A stretch of 64,000 nt of DNA, from the NCBI GenBank assembly GCA_026260175.1, contig JAKCWW010000978.1, positions 11,862-75,861 of the forward strand, read 5' to 3'. The DNA is from Reticulitermes lucifugus. Lineage: Eukaryota; Arthropoda; Insecta; Blattodea; Rhinotermitidae. Position 1 is the first letter of the stretch. Each line of letters begins with the position of its first letter. The notes below the pieces were generated by a model. It saw only the letters and a list, made by a program, of their open reading frames with translations, was not told the origin of the DNA and searched no databases. Below, one piece after another: positions 21,845 through 33,424 of the stretch. Both the position numbers and the translations under genes were made by a program.

Positions 21845-23945
21845 TACCATCGTCAGAACCTTTCAGTAATGAAAAAATAGTTTCCTTTAATGTAATATAA
21901 AAGGTACTCTTATATTCTACGGTGTAAGGAAATTATTTAAAACCTGTCTCTTTCTTAATATAGCCTGTTTAGGTTTTATAATTTGAAGGTAATTTTGTAT
22001 TTCTTGTACGAAGCCTTATTTAGCAGGCAATATAGTCGATGACGAACACGACTCTAATTCTCTAGAGAACCAGAAAACTTGTGAGGAGGTTAAGGAGTTT
22101 CTGGTGACATATGTAGCAATTCTAAGGGGTTTGTATTCTCTCATTAGACATCACTTTAGCTCCCCCAATGACAATGATACATGGGCTCAGACGTCTGGCA
22201 GCAGAAGCAGGAGAGTGGGGGAAACAACTAGACAAAAATTTCAAGTACTGTGTGATACTAGTCTTGGAGGCGCAGTAGAGGAATTGCTTTGGAAATATGC
22301 AAAGAGTGTAATAGTTTCAGCATACAAGTACAAGGATAGTGCATTCAAACACGTAATATTCACTATGACAACTTACTTTTTATGCATATATGACCATAAT
22401 CCGGAAGGAAAGGTTTCGATTACTGTCACTCGTCGAGAGTGACTATAAAATACAGCCAGGCTACTAAGAGAAAAGTGACGAGATTCGTAAATGGAAGTGA
22501 TTTGTCAGAGCTTGAATGACTATTCACGATCTTCTAGTGTCGAGTTTAAGAAGGCGTGGAGCTTTGCCTCTATTCCTTGACACGTCTTTATAGAATTGTG
22601 TTTATGGAAATGGTGAGGCAAAACATTATTTAATGAGTGCTACGGAGCATAGTAATTTATGAGAACATGACAGTCTCTCACACGGTAAATAACATACCCA
22701 ACTATTAAAAAAATCTAAGATTTCGTCACCGTATTCACAAAATAAACTGGCCGCTTATCCTAAAGTTACGACTTTTCTTTCTGCTTTCAAGCCTGTCAAC
22801 TGAACTTCTGTGCACCTTCCTAATTTACCCCTAACTTCTATGTGTACCAACAATTTCACTCTCCTCGAACTGGCCAATCCAGTAAACATGAACACATTGA
22901 AACCTACGAGTATTTCTTGTAAAACTGCGAATGTTTCAACAACTTTATCTTGACCTGGATAAAATGAGTATTACAGTCTCTGTCATGGGGCTACACAGTA
23001 AATACCATCGCCTTGAAAGATTCAAGACAGACATTTCGAGCTGTCTGTACTTTTATCACAATTTACCTTAATTTCACTTTGAAGTCTAGTTGCTGTGAAA
23101 CCGCCAAGCTCAGTGTGAAAGCAATCTTGTATTCTCCAGTTCAAGTTTTATCTTACTCCTCAGTCTGCAGTGCGCCCTCTAAGACAACTCCCTGCCACCC
23201 CCGACACCGTCTTGGCTTCTCATTATGCCCACAAACACACACAGTTGGAGTCGCCGAGTCATATTGAAATAAACTTGACTTCACTCGGCTTAATTTAATT
23301 GAAGATTAGAAGCACTAATTAAGTCTAAACTTAAGGAGTCAGAGCACTGGCAGAACTGAGGCGAGACCAAACCACTTCAAAGGCGCCGTACGAAGTTTCA
23401 CAGGGGTACAGTCATTGCACATTATACGGGCATGCAGAAAGGAAACAAGGCTCTGAGCACAAACAGTGTTAATATTATTTCCTTAACGTACACGCGTATT
23501 AGGTTGAGAATTTTTCATTGATACAAATTTGGCTCTGCTCACATGCTTAAGTGACAGGTTATATTTACAAAGGCATCCTACAGTTTAAGATCGCTGTCAA
23601 AAAGAAAAATTGTGTATTTTAAAAGTGGACGGGCGTGTCAGAAAATCTTAATGCCTCCATCATGAGGGTAGACGGAAAATAACCTCACTCTGGTAGAAAT
23701 GTAAAACAGTTTCAGCTGATGGAAATAGTACAGACATGTTAAAATTCAGAACACTTCTAGTATACACCACGGCGTCATATCCCGTAATATAACAGACTCA
23801 AGCGCAAAGAAATAAAGACTTTTATTGGGATCTGTAGAAGAGAATCTGCTACAATTCCGAATTCTAATTTCCTTAAGGTCTGTTATGCGCCCCCTATGGG
23901 TTTTCAATGTCGAATATAAATACAGTGTGTGGCAAAGATATGTTG
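21845..23945. other. No recognised gene
   Basis: It contains a 112-codon plus frame (22104-22442) and an 84-codon frame (23013-23267) with unrecognised products. CTCATGATGGAGGC, inverted near 23655-23670, may be a remnant of the hammerhead-like repeat. Nothing else was recognised. Confidence 0.35.
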
Positions 23946-23950
23946 AGAGT

Positions 23951-24068
23951 AATCTGTGGTCTTTTGGGTAATTACACGGCGTCGTGTGGTAATTATTAAC
24001 CACACGACGCCGTGTAATCACCCAAAAGACCACTGATTACATCAACATCGCGGCGGAAGCCTGAAATC
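23951..24068. repeat. Compact perfect-type hairpin with shared tail
   Basis: Arms 23956-23990 and 23999-24033 pair at 34 of 35 positions around an 8-nt loop. The arm resembles the outer arm of the 16402-16585 hairpin (GGTCTTYTGGGTAATTACRC, then GTCGTGTGGTAATT), but the central hammerhead-like segment is missing. The tail ATCAACATCGCGGCGGAAGC is shared with that element. Confidence 0.8.
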
Positions 24069-24069
24069 A

Positions 24070-24760
24070 ATGTTGAGATTAGAGTCAACATATTAATTTT
24101 AATTTTACTAACAAAATATTTAGATTTACAATTTGAAATGTCAAATTCTTCCCTCTACTTTAATATTTTCGAAGTATTTCCGGAAAACATGCAGGTACTG
24201 TCTCAGAAAGAAGGCGGAATTAGAGAACGTTTTTAGACATGGGACTTTGCGCCAATCTGTGTTGCGGTAATCGACGTACTTTTCGCAATTAAAGGATTTT
24301 CCTATTCTTATTCCTTAATACGAATACTCACCTTGTCTTGTGGCTTAACATTCCTAATTCAAGCACATTGCAGCGTCTTACGTACCCCCGTGTGCTGTAT
24401 ACTACTACACTCACTAAAAGAGACACTTGCAAGGCACGTTACACGTTGAACGAGAATCTACAGAGGCGCTCTCTGCACGATTATGCCACACTCTTTTTTT
24501 CCGTGAGTTCGAATGTTCTTGTTGTAAAGAAACACTTGCTATTTGTATTTAAGTTCTATAAACGGAAAATAAAAAAATAAATAAAATTACATCCTCCATT
24601 CCACGACAACTGCTTTCTCGCAGGCATATGCTTTTGTTTAACTAATTGGTCTTTAAAAAAGATATGCTTTAATAAGCCTACATAGCTACCACATGCTAGC
24701 TTGCCTAATTAAGGAAATTATGTATTTTAATTCAGTAATTACGTAAAGACAGCAAGCTTC
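24070..24760. other. No recognised feature
   Basis: AT-rich with short frames. Nothing supportable. Confidence 0.4.
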
Positions 24761-24764
24761 TGAC

Positions 24765-24905
24765 TTGGTTTAGCGCCCTTCCTGTTTCGAGTCTGAGGTA
24801 CCGAATATTCTGACTGAGACTTCTTGTGGTTTTACTCTGTAGTTTAGTGTTAATTCCGGGATCGTATATTAAAATAAGCCACGACCGCTTTCTTTCCTAT
24901 AATTT
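24765..24905 (+). repeat. SINE-E-like fragment
   Basis: It shares CGAATATTCTGACTGAGA, TTGTGGTTTTACTC and AAAATAAGCCACGACCGCTT with 31004-31160 and 53970-54135 in the same order. The B-box-like GTTTCGAGTCTG lies upstream. Confidence 0.5.
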
Positions 24906-24909
24906 CCAA

Positions 24910-27900
24910 TTTAATATTCACTGTCGTTTACTATTTGTTTCTGTATATATTGTGTTAGTGACACCTTAATCAAATAAATTACAAATAGATAAATAAAGAA
25001 AGACGCTGGTGTCTGGGGCACTCAATCTCTGACACCTTGGGTTCGAATTTCCTCCAGGTGTGACCGTAAGTCTGCATTTGTGTTGCTTTTTCCTGAAAGC
25101 GTGGAGGTCTAATGATGGACCGATGCTTAGTTCAAAGATATTACCAAAGAAATGAATGTTAAACATTTTAAGAGTCAATTCCAAATCTGGACAGGTCAGA
25201 GGGCCAAATTCAAGGAATCTGAAATACAAGAATGAAGAAGTTGCGGCGCCTCCCTTGTGCTCAAATTGTGACAAATATGGATCCGCTCTTATATTCAGAA
25301 TTAATGGAATGTGCTAACTGCTGCTTTGTCTGAAGCTTTTGACATGTGGACAGAGACAGGCGTGCATAAACATTACACCACGTCTTAATTAAGTAGTTAG
25401 CTCAAGGAACACAATAGAATAAACTTTTAAAACCATTGTTAAATGAGATGAACAGACTTTGTCAGGTGAAAATGACAGGATTATTAATTTTCTTAATATT
25501 GAGAGAGTTATTAAATGAAAAGCATTCAAGGAAAATTCAGTTATAAGTAATATTTTTAAATAAAATACCAATAATTTTTAGATTATTAAAACAGCATGAA
25601 AGCCAATATATTTTAAATTTATTACTTTTTAATAATATCATATCCTAGCAGTTTGGTGGAGCCGGAACTCTCTACATTTGTATTTGTAGCCTCATAAGCT
25701 GCATAAGCTAAGCAAGTCTTGGTGCATAAGAACGGAAGAGTTTCAATGTAAAGTTGTGTTGTGAACAAGATCTCCAGTTACAACTACGCAGATTTCCAAC
25801 GCTAAGGATATAAAATTAAACCCCAACTAACCTGGTCATAAGATTTACATTCTTCGCAATCTGCCTTCTTCTCTCATCGTCACGCATTGCCCAACGCGTA
25901 GATCTAAAACCTGCCTGTACCGCATGGTCATCACCTGTTCTGATTTGTTTGTGTAGAACATTTCTTTAGAGAACTCTTTTTTAAATAGTCGGGAAGTTAA
26001 GTCTACTCTCACAGGAGATCGGATCTCCAATAAGCACAGGCTTAGTTACAATGACCCCGTAAACAAAAAAAAATTCCTTTGTACGTTTCCCGCTTTTGAC
26101 TGTTACAAATTAAACATGGCTGCGATTACGTATCAGAAGTAGGGTCTGGGGTAGAGGAAGGCAATACGATCTTCTGGACCCTAATTAATTGCAGGGTCTT
26201 GAGTCCAATTTCTGAGTTTTCCTTGTAAAAGTCTGCTGTACCGATAGGCGGAATTAAAGTGGGGGAAAAGAGCAGATGATAAAATGAGGGTTTCAAAATG
26301 ATCTTTCATTATTGAAAGACAAGGATTCATTATTCCTTCACTTCAACATCTCTGGTACCTCTCCTCCTCTCTGTTCTTTGTATGTATATGGGAGTGACTT
26401 TCTTTTTATTTCATTTTTTTCTGATTGTGAACAGAAGTAAATGCACTGTAGCATAAGGAGAACCGACTTTGCTTTTTAACTCTTTTTGGAAATTGTGACA
26501 ATCAGTGAGACAAACAGCTCAATAATTCTTTAAGTTTATGCTCCAAGAAAGACTCTACAACCTGCATTCGGCTAGTAGCTTAGTAAAAGGAAGATGGGCA
26601 TAAGTCTTTTAAAGTCACTTTGTATAATGTCGTCATTAAAATTATTTTGAATCTCAAATTTTACTGCCTGAATTCTGTTTATATAAACGACACTTGCAAT
26701 CGTAAAACAATTTAAGGGCCTATGCGAATATATATTAACACACACACACACATTGTAATGGATTAAATATATGCTATTATCCACAGAGAAGGTAATCACT
26801 CTGTATACAATAGAAATTTTTAGGCAAAATAAGGCGTTGATATATATATATATACCTCTCTACATGATTTCTACTTTGAATTTTTGAGCCTTTTACACGG
26901 GCATTTTTTTTCATACAACAGCTGTAGAGTTTTGAAGACATCAGAAACAATTAATATTACATTCCTGAAAATTAATTAAATTACGGAAAAATTTTCTTAT
27001 TTCCTTTTGAAAAGGGTAAAGACCATAATGACAAAAACTATAATTCTCTCCGGTTCGTTTTATGTATTTTAAAGTGGGTCTGGAGGCTCTCATATCGTAA
27101 TTTAGTAAATTAGACTGGGGTATTTGAAGTCAAAGTACGGAAGAGAAAATTTTGACAACAGAGAGAAAAAAAAGAGGGACATTGAGACCGTTATGAAACG
27201 GAGTGAACAATTTGTACTTTTCATGAAAAAAACATCAGGGTTATTAGATTAAGGGGGGTGAAGTTGGAGGAATATGTTGCATACACATGGTGATAGGAGA
27301 AGTAAAACCTACAGGTCGTTGAGAAACATGAAGGGTGAGGCACGCTTGAAACGTCTAAGCGAAATTTGGAGGATATTATTAAAATTGTTCTTAAAGAACA
27401 GTGCGTGAGATTTTAGATTAGATTCAACTGGCTCATAATCAAGCAGAGCTCTGTTGTGAACAAGATGTAAACCTTAATGGACCCTGTTCTAGGCAGATGA
27501 ACCCAGCTGTCTTCTTAAGGAAATTATCCATTTTAATATTATCCTCGCATATTTGCATGTGAAATTTATTTGTAAAGATGTAGTGTATTATTTTAAGTAA
27601 CCGTACATTTTTATTCTGTTTAGTTTGTTAGAAAATAGCAATCCTTGGCTGCGTAATCTGTCTAAGAACAAGGAAGAGCGGAGAAAATTGAAGACCCATA
27701 TGCATAGGTGGGCCAAGAAAACGTGGGCCAGATATCAGGAATCCACAGTAATCGATGTTGTGTAGAGCATAAGGTAAAGGTAGAGATGCCTCTGTACTTA
27801 AAACACCACGCCATAATGGCGTATGGGGAACTGCGGATTTAACTGCAGGTATTCTTGCCTCAGCTAATTTTGACTTTCTCACGGTGGTGAATACCAAAAT

Positions 27901-27940
27901 TAGTGTTTTATGGGATGTGACACCGTGTAGTTTGGCACAA
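24910..27940. other. No recognised gene
   Basis: AT-rich. A lone B-box-like word GGGTTCGAATTTCC near 25039-25052 may mark a decayed tRNA-headed SINE. AT and CA microsatellites occur near 26836-26853 and 26738-26753. Frames are short and unrecognised. Confidence 0.35.
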
Positions 27941-27950
27941 ATATACTGAC

Positions 27951-27981
27951 GTTTCAGAGAAAACTTCTACATTATCATCAG
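27951..27981 (-). other. Hammerhead-like core
   Basis: The minus strand reads CTGATGA (27975-27981), a spacer ending in TCTCT, GAAAC (27951-27955) and GTCAGTATATTTG. The same subtype as 55855-55886: both are flanked by a shared word of the form TTTGCAAAT or TTGGCACAAAT. Confidence 0.5.
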
Positions 27982-27989
27982 CTTGTCAA

Positions 27990-28500
27990 ATTTGAAAAAA
28001 ATTTAATTTGCTGATGAATTAGCTGTTTAAGAGTTTGTGAAACCTATTTACATTACAATAAAAACATAGATGTAATTTATTGTAAAAATGAGCCCAGATC
28101 TCTTGTGTGGCTAAGTATAGACGGGGGATGGTACGGAAAATTAAGGGACGTAATTACTTATTATTTGAAATGCGGCGGTAGGTACAGTGAGGAAAGCTAC
28201 CATCCGCATTCAGCACTCAGTATAAGCAGTAAAATGTTATTTTAAAGAACATACGTAGCTACGTAGATTTATGATAATAGATAAAGTGAAGTAACAATTG
28301 GAAACACAACAAAATAAAATTCTGTGTTTTGCACACTAAGCTAAAGCTTTTAGTTCTGTAGGTGGGGAAAAGAGAATTATTGCAGAGTTGAAATGGTCCA
28401 TCAATTGAAAGTTGTAAGGAAATTCTTCCTTACCAGCCAAGAAAATATTAAATATTAATTAATGTCTCCTTTTAATTTGTCGTGTGCAGGCATAATAATA
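27990..28500. other. No recognised feature
   Basis: AT-rich, no supportable gene or repeat. Confidence 0.35.
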
Positions 28501-28515
28501 ATAATAATAATAACC

Positions 28516-28710
28516 ATGGCTCAACAGCCCTATATGTGCTCGGGCCTCCTCTTGNNNNNNNNNNNNNNNNNNNNNNNNNNNNNNNNNNNNNNNNNNNNNN
28601 NNNNNNNNNNNNNNNNNNNNNNNNNNNNNTACATGCCGTAAATCTACGACATGGGACCGACGGCTTTACTTCCCCTCCGAAGGAAGTGATGCGTGTGCAG
28701 GCATACTTGT
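28516..28710. repeat. Probable dispersed repeat broken by an assembly gap
   Basis: An ATA run (28493-28513) leads into GGCTCAACAGCCC; the 75-N gap (28555-28629) follows, then ACATGGGACCGACGGCTTTA and CCTCCGAAGGAAG, a small inverted repeat. The words after the gap look like a widespread insect repeat, but this is recollection and no second copy exists in the window. The two frames that cross the gap are artefacts. Confidence 0.35.
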
Positions 28711-29040
28711 ACAAATACTCTGATCTATAAGAAGGTGTCTTGTAACTATATTAGGCCTCATTATAATTGTGAATAATCCGAATTTTCTGATACTACCAAA
28801 AGGACAAGTGGCAGTTAATGCTAGTACCTGGAGATTTGTCGACTTCTGCCAGGTGAAAGATATTGTAGCGACTTGAAACCTATTACAATAGCCTAATAAA
28901 GGATATTTACAGAAAACACGACAGTAAAAAAAGTAGCAAGATTGAAGAAATAGAATTTAATATGGATTGATTAAACTATCAAAAACAGATGTATGTCCTG
29001 TTATATTAAAAAAGAGACCTTTTACTGTGAGAGAAATACA

Positions 29041-29283
29041 TTTTTTTGTGGCGCAATAGCCCAACTCGGTTCCAGGTCGCCTCATCTTTCAAGTTCCTAT
29101 ATCACACACAATTAGACACACACATCCGTTAGGACTCCTCTGAAAGAGTGATCAGCTCGTCGCAGAGGCTACCTACACAAGAGACAAATATCCATGCCCT
29201 CAGCGGGATTCAAACCCGCGATCCCGGCAATATAGCGGCCGCAGACCTAAGCTTTTGACAGGCACGGTCATCGGGACCGGCGG
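29041..29283 (-). repeat. SINE-A copy
   Basis: Minus orientation: the tRNA-like head lies at the right end, with B box GGGTTTGAATCCCG near 29208-29221. The body has GGACTCCTCTGAAAGAGTGA inverted and a short CA run; the 3' end gives GGGCTATTGCGCCAC and an A tail (T run 29041-29047 on plus). Confidence 0.8.
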
Positions 29284-29289
29284 GAAATA

Positions 29290-30120
29290 AATTGGAAAAC
29301 CTGAATTAATATATACTAATCTGTTGTTCAACTCATGTGTGTAAACAACACACGCTCGCACGCCCACCCTCACTGGATTCACAGTAGGTCAAATGGAACT
29401 GTATGGGAAGTTAAATGGTTTACCTTAGACATTCAATTTAAAAAAAAAAGACATTGAAATACACTTCAGGCACACACAGTATATTCGGGAGGCTGAACGA
29501 TTTATTTACTTAACCTGGAGGTAATTTATAAACACAACACTAATCCATAATAACCTTTGAAATAATAAGAGTAAGGGGCAAAAAATAATTTTTTGAAAAC
29601 AAACTCACATTCGTAACTACAGAAGAAAAGCTTCTGAAAGAAGTTGAGCAAGTAAATAGCGTTATTGTGGCAGATAGTGAAGGTACAGTTTTCCAATTAA
29701 GAAAAAACCCTCTCCATTGGCCATGACTCTTAGACCGATACTTCTGTTCTCACTACATATCATCATAAAATGTACCCTAAATTTATACTAACATCTGATT
29801 TTTGGTCATTCAAGTGGTCGCTTTCCAAGAGGCTTTTTATATATTAGTTGTTTCCCCACTCAAGCAAAATGTTCTGCTGTGTATCAACGAACTTGTCAAT
29901 ACTAAATACAACGCTGTACAAATTTCCCAAACAGAATATAATATCCTGCATTCTTCTAAGTCCCAAATACTTCTCAGACTACTTTTTGTTCTCAAACCTG
30001 TAATTTATTTTCTTTCCTCAGTTCTTACATGCATAGATATCAAGGAAGTGTCTGTCCATGGACTGGTATTTGCTTCCGTGATTTGAGGCTTTCTCCGCTG
30101 TGTAAATGAGATCTGCGCTC
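29290..30120. other. No recognised feature
   Basis: Short unrecognised frames only. Confidence 0.35.
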
Positions 30121-30129
30121 TTTTGATAT

Positions 30130-30305
30130 TTTACGCAGCGTAGAATGTAGATTCCTACCGACTTTTGGGAACAAATTATGGGTCCAAATTTCATGGGTCA
30201 AGCAGTCCGAAAATAATTTCTTGTTGGGCTCCTTGACCCTTGAAGTTGGGACCGATACGTTGTCCCGAAACGTTGGTAAGGAAACTACCATTCTAGGCCG
30301 CATTA
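30130..30305. repeat. Degenerate hairpin element with hammerhead-like core
   Basis: Arms near 30133-30203 and 30231-30303 are imperfect inverted copies. The right arm has TTGAAGT (30240-30246), GGGAC (30248-30252), GTCCC (30262-30266), GAAAC (30267-30271) and GTTGGTA (30272-30278). The stem and GAAAC are intact, while the first motif is mutated. Related to the 16402 and 53171 elements. Confidence 0.65.
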
Positions 30306-31003
30306 AATCCAAAATTTGTTGATCAATTCGTTTGAAAATATTATTTACATATACAAACACCTGAAATTTTATAATTCTACTTGACATAGTATAAACTCCA
30401 GTGCTAACACAATATCATAAGAAAACAGAATGCACGTGGCTTTCTGATAAATTTGAAATTAATTACATATAAATATATATTTCCTCATTGTATTTGTACT
30501 CACTTCGTTCGTTGAACTGCCTCACCAAACGTCAGCAAACTAAAAGGGCTAACCATGCGTCTTTGCACAGACAATCAGAACACATTGAAATGACGTCACA
30601 ATCAAACACGCAGCACTGCACAGTAAACGAAAACTGTCAAACACTCACTTAGACCCTAGTATTACATCAATATTTAAATAAACACTACCAACTTTCCGAA
30701 GCACGGCTTCCTTCATACAGAAGTGTCGATAACCTCTGCGCAGTTACTTTCCGCATTAAACAAGTGAAGTTCAGCACAGCGCTCGGTGATTGTCAGCAGA
30801 GAGGCAAGAGAGTATCCAGTTTCCACATTTTTTAGAAGTAAAAGATACGCTAATTATATTCAGGAATAATTAACATCTAGAAGCTAAAATTCGGAGAGTG
30901 GGACAAACATATATAGACACATAAAAAGATTTTGTGGGCAGAATGTAAGTTACGTAACGTTACGACAGGTAGCACGTACAGAAACTACTGAGCTCCAAAG
31001 GGT

Positions 31004-31160
31004 TGACCGAGCTAGGTGTCTCTGGTGGTAAAGCGGGTGGTGGCCGGTTCGAATATCTGCTGGGGCAACGAATATCCTACCAGAGAAAATTCGTGGGTTT
31101 TCTCAATTCCTTCAGGCAATGTTTGGATCTTGCCTCAAATTAGGCCACAACGGCTTTCGT
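31004..31160 (+). repeat. SINE-E copy
   Basis: The tRNA-like head has CTGGTGGTAAAGCGGG and a B box GGCCGGTTCGAATATC (31046-31061). The body has CGTGGGTTTTCTCAATTCC and AATTAGGCCACAACGGC. It matches two shorter copies at 24765-24905 and 53970-54135. Confidence 0.65.
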
Positions 31161-31338
31161 CCAAATAATTGTTTAATGTCTTCCTGACAAGAGACGCTGA
31201 GATATTCAACACATCGGCGAAGATTTTCATCTTTTATTTGTTTTAAACAGTGTATATGCACAATTGTAAAGAATTCATGTTTTACTACGTAAACAATTGT
31301 ACCGGTTGGTGTAAATAGTGTGTGATTTGAGATAATGA

Positions 31339-31383
31339 GTCCCTGAAGATGAACCCAAATTAAGGGTTNGAAACATGTAGGAC
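31339..31383 (+). other. Best hammerhead-like motif: stems I and II pair
   Basis: Reading plus: GTCC (31339-31342), CTGAAGA (31343-31349), T, GAACCC (31351-31356), a 7-nt loop, GGGTTN (31364-31369), GAAAC (31370-31374), AT, GTA (31377-31379), GGAC (31380-31383). GTCC pairs with GGAC as stem I, GAACCC pairs with GGGTTN as stem II (the N would be C), and AC pairs with GT as a minimal stem III. Cleavage would fall after GTA. The only departure from the hammerhead core is one extra T before stem II. The single N lies in the stem. Confidence 0.6.
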
Positions 31384-31389
31384 AGTGAA

Positions 31390-33120
31390 ATTACACAATT
31401 AATGTGATTAAATTGTACATTTGTCGGACTATAAATATATTTAGAAGAGTAGTTCGCTAAATTAAATAGAATAATTGCACTGACCTTACCTTATTTAAAA
31501 TTTTACCACAGCACAAATTTCTCGAAACTCGTCTAGCAACTGCAACTTCATATGTGAAGTAAAAGAATATTATAAAAAGAAGACAATTTAAAAAGTCATC
31601 TTGTTAAAATTACTGACGGTATAATTATAATTTTTTATTTACTTATTTATTTATTTAAAGACACTGTCAATAACGCAGATTACGTAGCATCGAAAATATG
31701 GTTATTAGAGAATAATAAACTCAAAAGGACGCGCGCGGAAGCAGTCGTTACTTACTGTGAGATATTACCTTTATATTTGGTTGGAACGACTGAGAAGAAT
31801 CAAGAGACTTTTGTCAGTATGGCCGTTCTTCGGAACGATATTTTAACCCTCGACCTCAAAGAAAGAGCATAAAATATAATACTATGTCAACTGAACAGGT
31901 CTAATAAGCTCCACGGATTAGAGTCCTATTTGAAAAGCTAATATTTCCTCACTTATTCAACATTTTCTCAGCCTTCGACAAAACAAGAAAGTTCAATATC
32001 GTATTCACAAAATCCCACCATTGGTCCCTATACTGAGCTAGTCGAAACCTCCAATTCATTTGATTTAAGATCCGTTTTATCGTTATACTCCCATCAACGC
32101 CTTGGTCTTAATTCGATCTCTGTCGTTAAGCTTTTCCAACCAAAATTCTGTACGAATTTTTATTCTCTCCCATGAAAGAAAACGTGACCCGCCCACATCA
32201 TCGTCCTAATATTATTTGGTGAAAAGTACAAATAATAAAGCTCTTTTTGACACAATTTGCCGCATCCTCCTCTCACTTCCTCTCTTTTAGTTTCAAATAT
32301 TCTCGTCATTGCTCTATCCTCAAACAAAGTCATTCTGTGTTTTTCCTTTAATGTAGAAACCAACTTTTATTTCTTCATAAACCGAAAGAAAAAGCTACTC
32401 TAAAGTAGTCATATAGACTGGTAACTTTTGGAATAACACACTCGTGCATGGTCTGTAATTACATTCATGGCATTGGAGGTGATTACATAATGAAGAGTTC
32501 CGGTCTGTTAGCTGGCATACTGTTAAAGCTGCAACTGAAATAATTACACAGCAGTTTGAAGGGCGACTCTGATTGTGCTTCAGTGCAGCTGATTTGGAGT
32601 GCTCCACTGGCTAACGACCCGAGTTACATAACAGGTTTTTAGCGATAAAGTAATATTTTAAGGGCACATGAGTAAACTAAACCGAAAGGCATAACACATA
32701 TGACGCTGTAGACCTTGTACACGTGTTTGTGCAAAATAATTATGGGAAAGAATATTACGTAATCAATACAGGCAGTAAAAATATAAGACATTGGACCAAA
32801 TGAGTTAAAACATTGAACACAAGTAGTTTATAAAATTACCAATTAATTCCTTTAATCCATGGAATACTCGTATTATACAGAAACCATATAATTAAAAAAA
32901 AAATGTATCAGTTAAAATGTGTTCAAAGAATTTGTTGTAGTGGATGTTGAGCTGGCACTTTGAAAAAATTAATAGAATTAAAATGTCACTCAGAGCGATA
33001 TCAAAAATGGGCAGTATTGTAGGCATAAATTATTTTCTTCTATTAATCCAAAAAATCTTTTCAGCCCTCTTTCCTTTTGGAGTTTCAGGTTCTCGTTTCT
33101 CAAAGAAACAGTATTAATAT
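31390..33120. other. No recognised feature
   Basis: AT-rich with short frames. A TTTA tetranucleotide run lies near 31635-31657. Confidence 0.35.
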
Positions 33121-33124
33121 TTTG

Positions 33125-33420
33125 GTCTTCTGGGAAGTTATGCCGCGTGGCTCAGTAGGAACATACCAAAATTTCGGAAGAACATACTACATAAGTTTTC
33201 AGGGTGGGAAAGTAACCCACGCATCAAAAGGCACGGATACAGGGAAGGAGTGACTGGCGTTAAGAGTGAATCGATAGTTCTGGAAAGCGACGTCGAATTA
33301 GTATGTATTTCCTGAACTTTCACTCTTTTACATCTCTAGTGCTTTACTCTTCTGCCCTGATGATTTAAGCAACAAACTCCTCCGAAGCATTAGTACACAT
33401 CTACCACACTTAGGGGTGCC
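33125..33420. repeat. Eroded hammerhead-like element
   Basis: CTGATGA (33358-33364) is followed by a spacer ending CTCC and by GAAGC. An inverted partner with CTTCTGGGAAGTTATGCCGC and ACCAAAATTTCGG lies at 33127-33176. Stem II pairing is largely lost. Confidence 0.4.
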
Positions 33421-33424
33421 AAAT

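Noticed and set aside
22104-22442. 112-codon plus frame with mixed composition
   Set aside because: No family pattern, no splice or promoter support, and length within what chance gives in 64 kb; left as unproven.
28472-28730. Two opposed frames across an N run
   Set aside because: They are open only because the gap has no stops.
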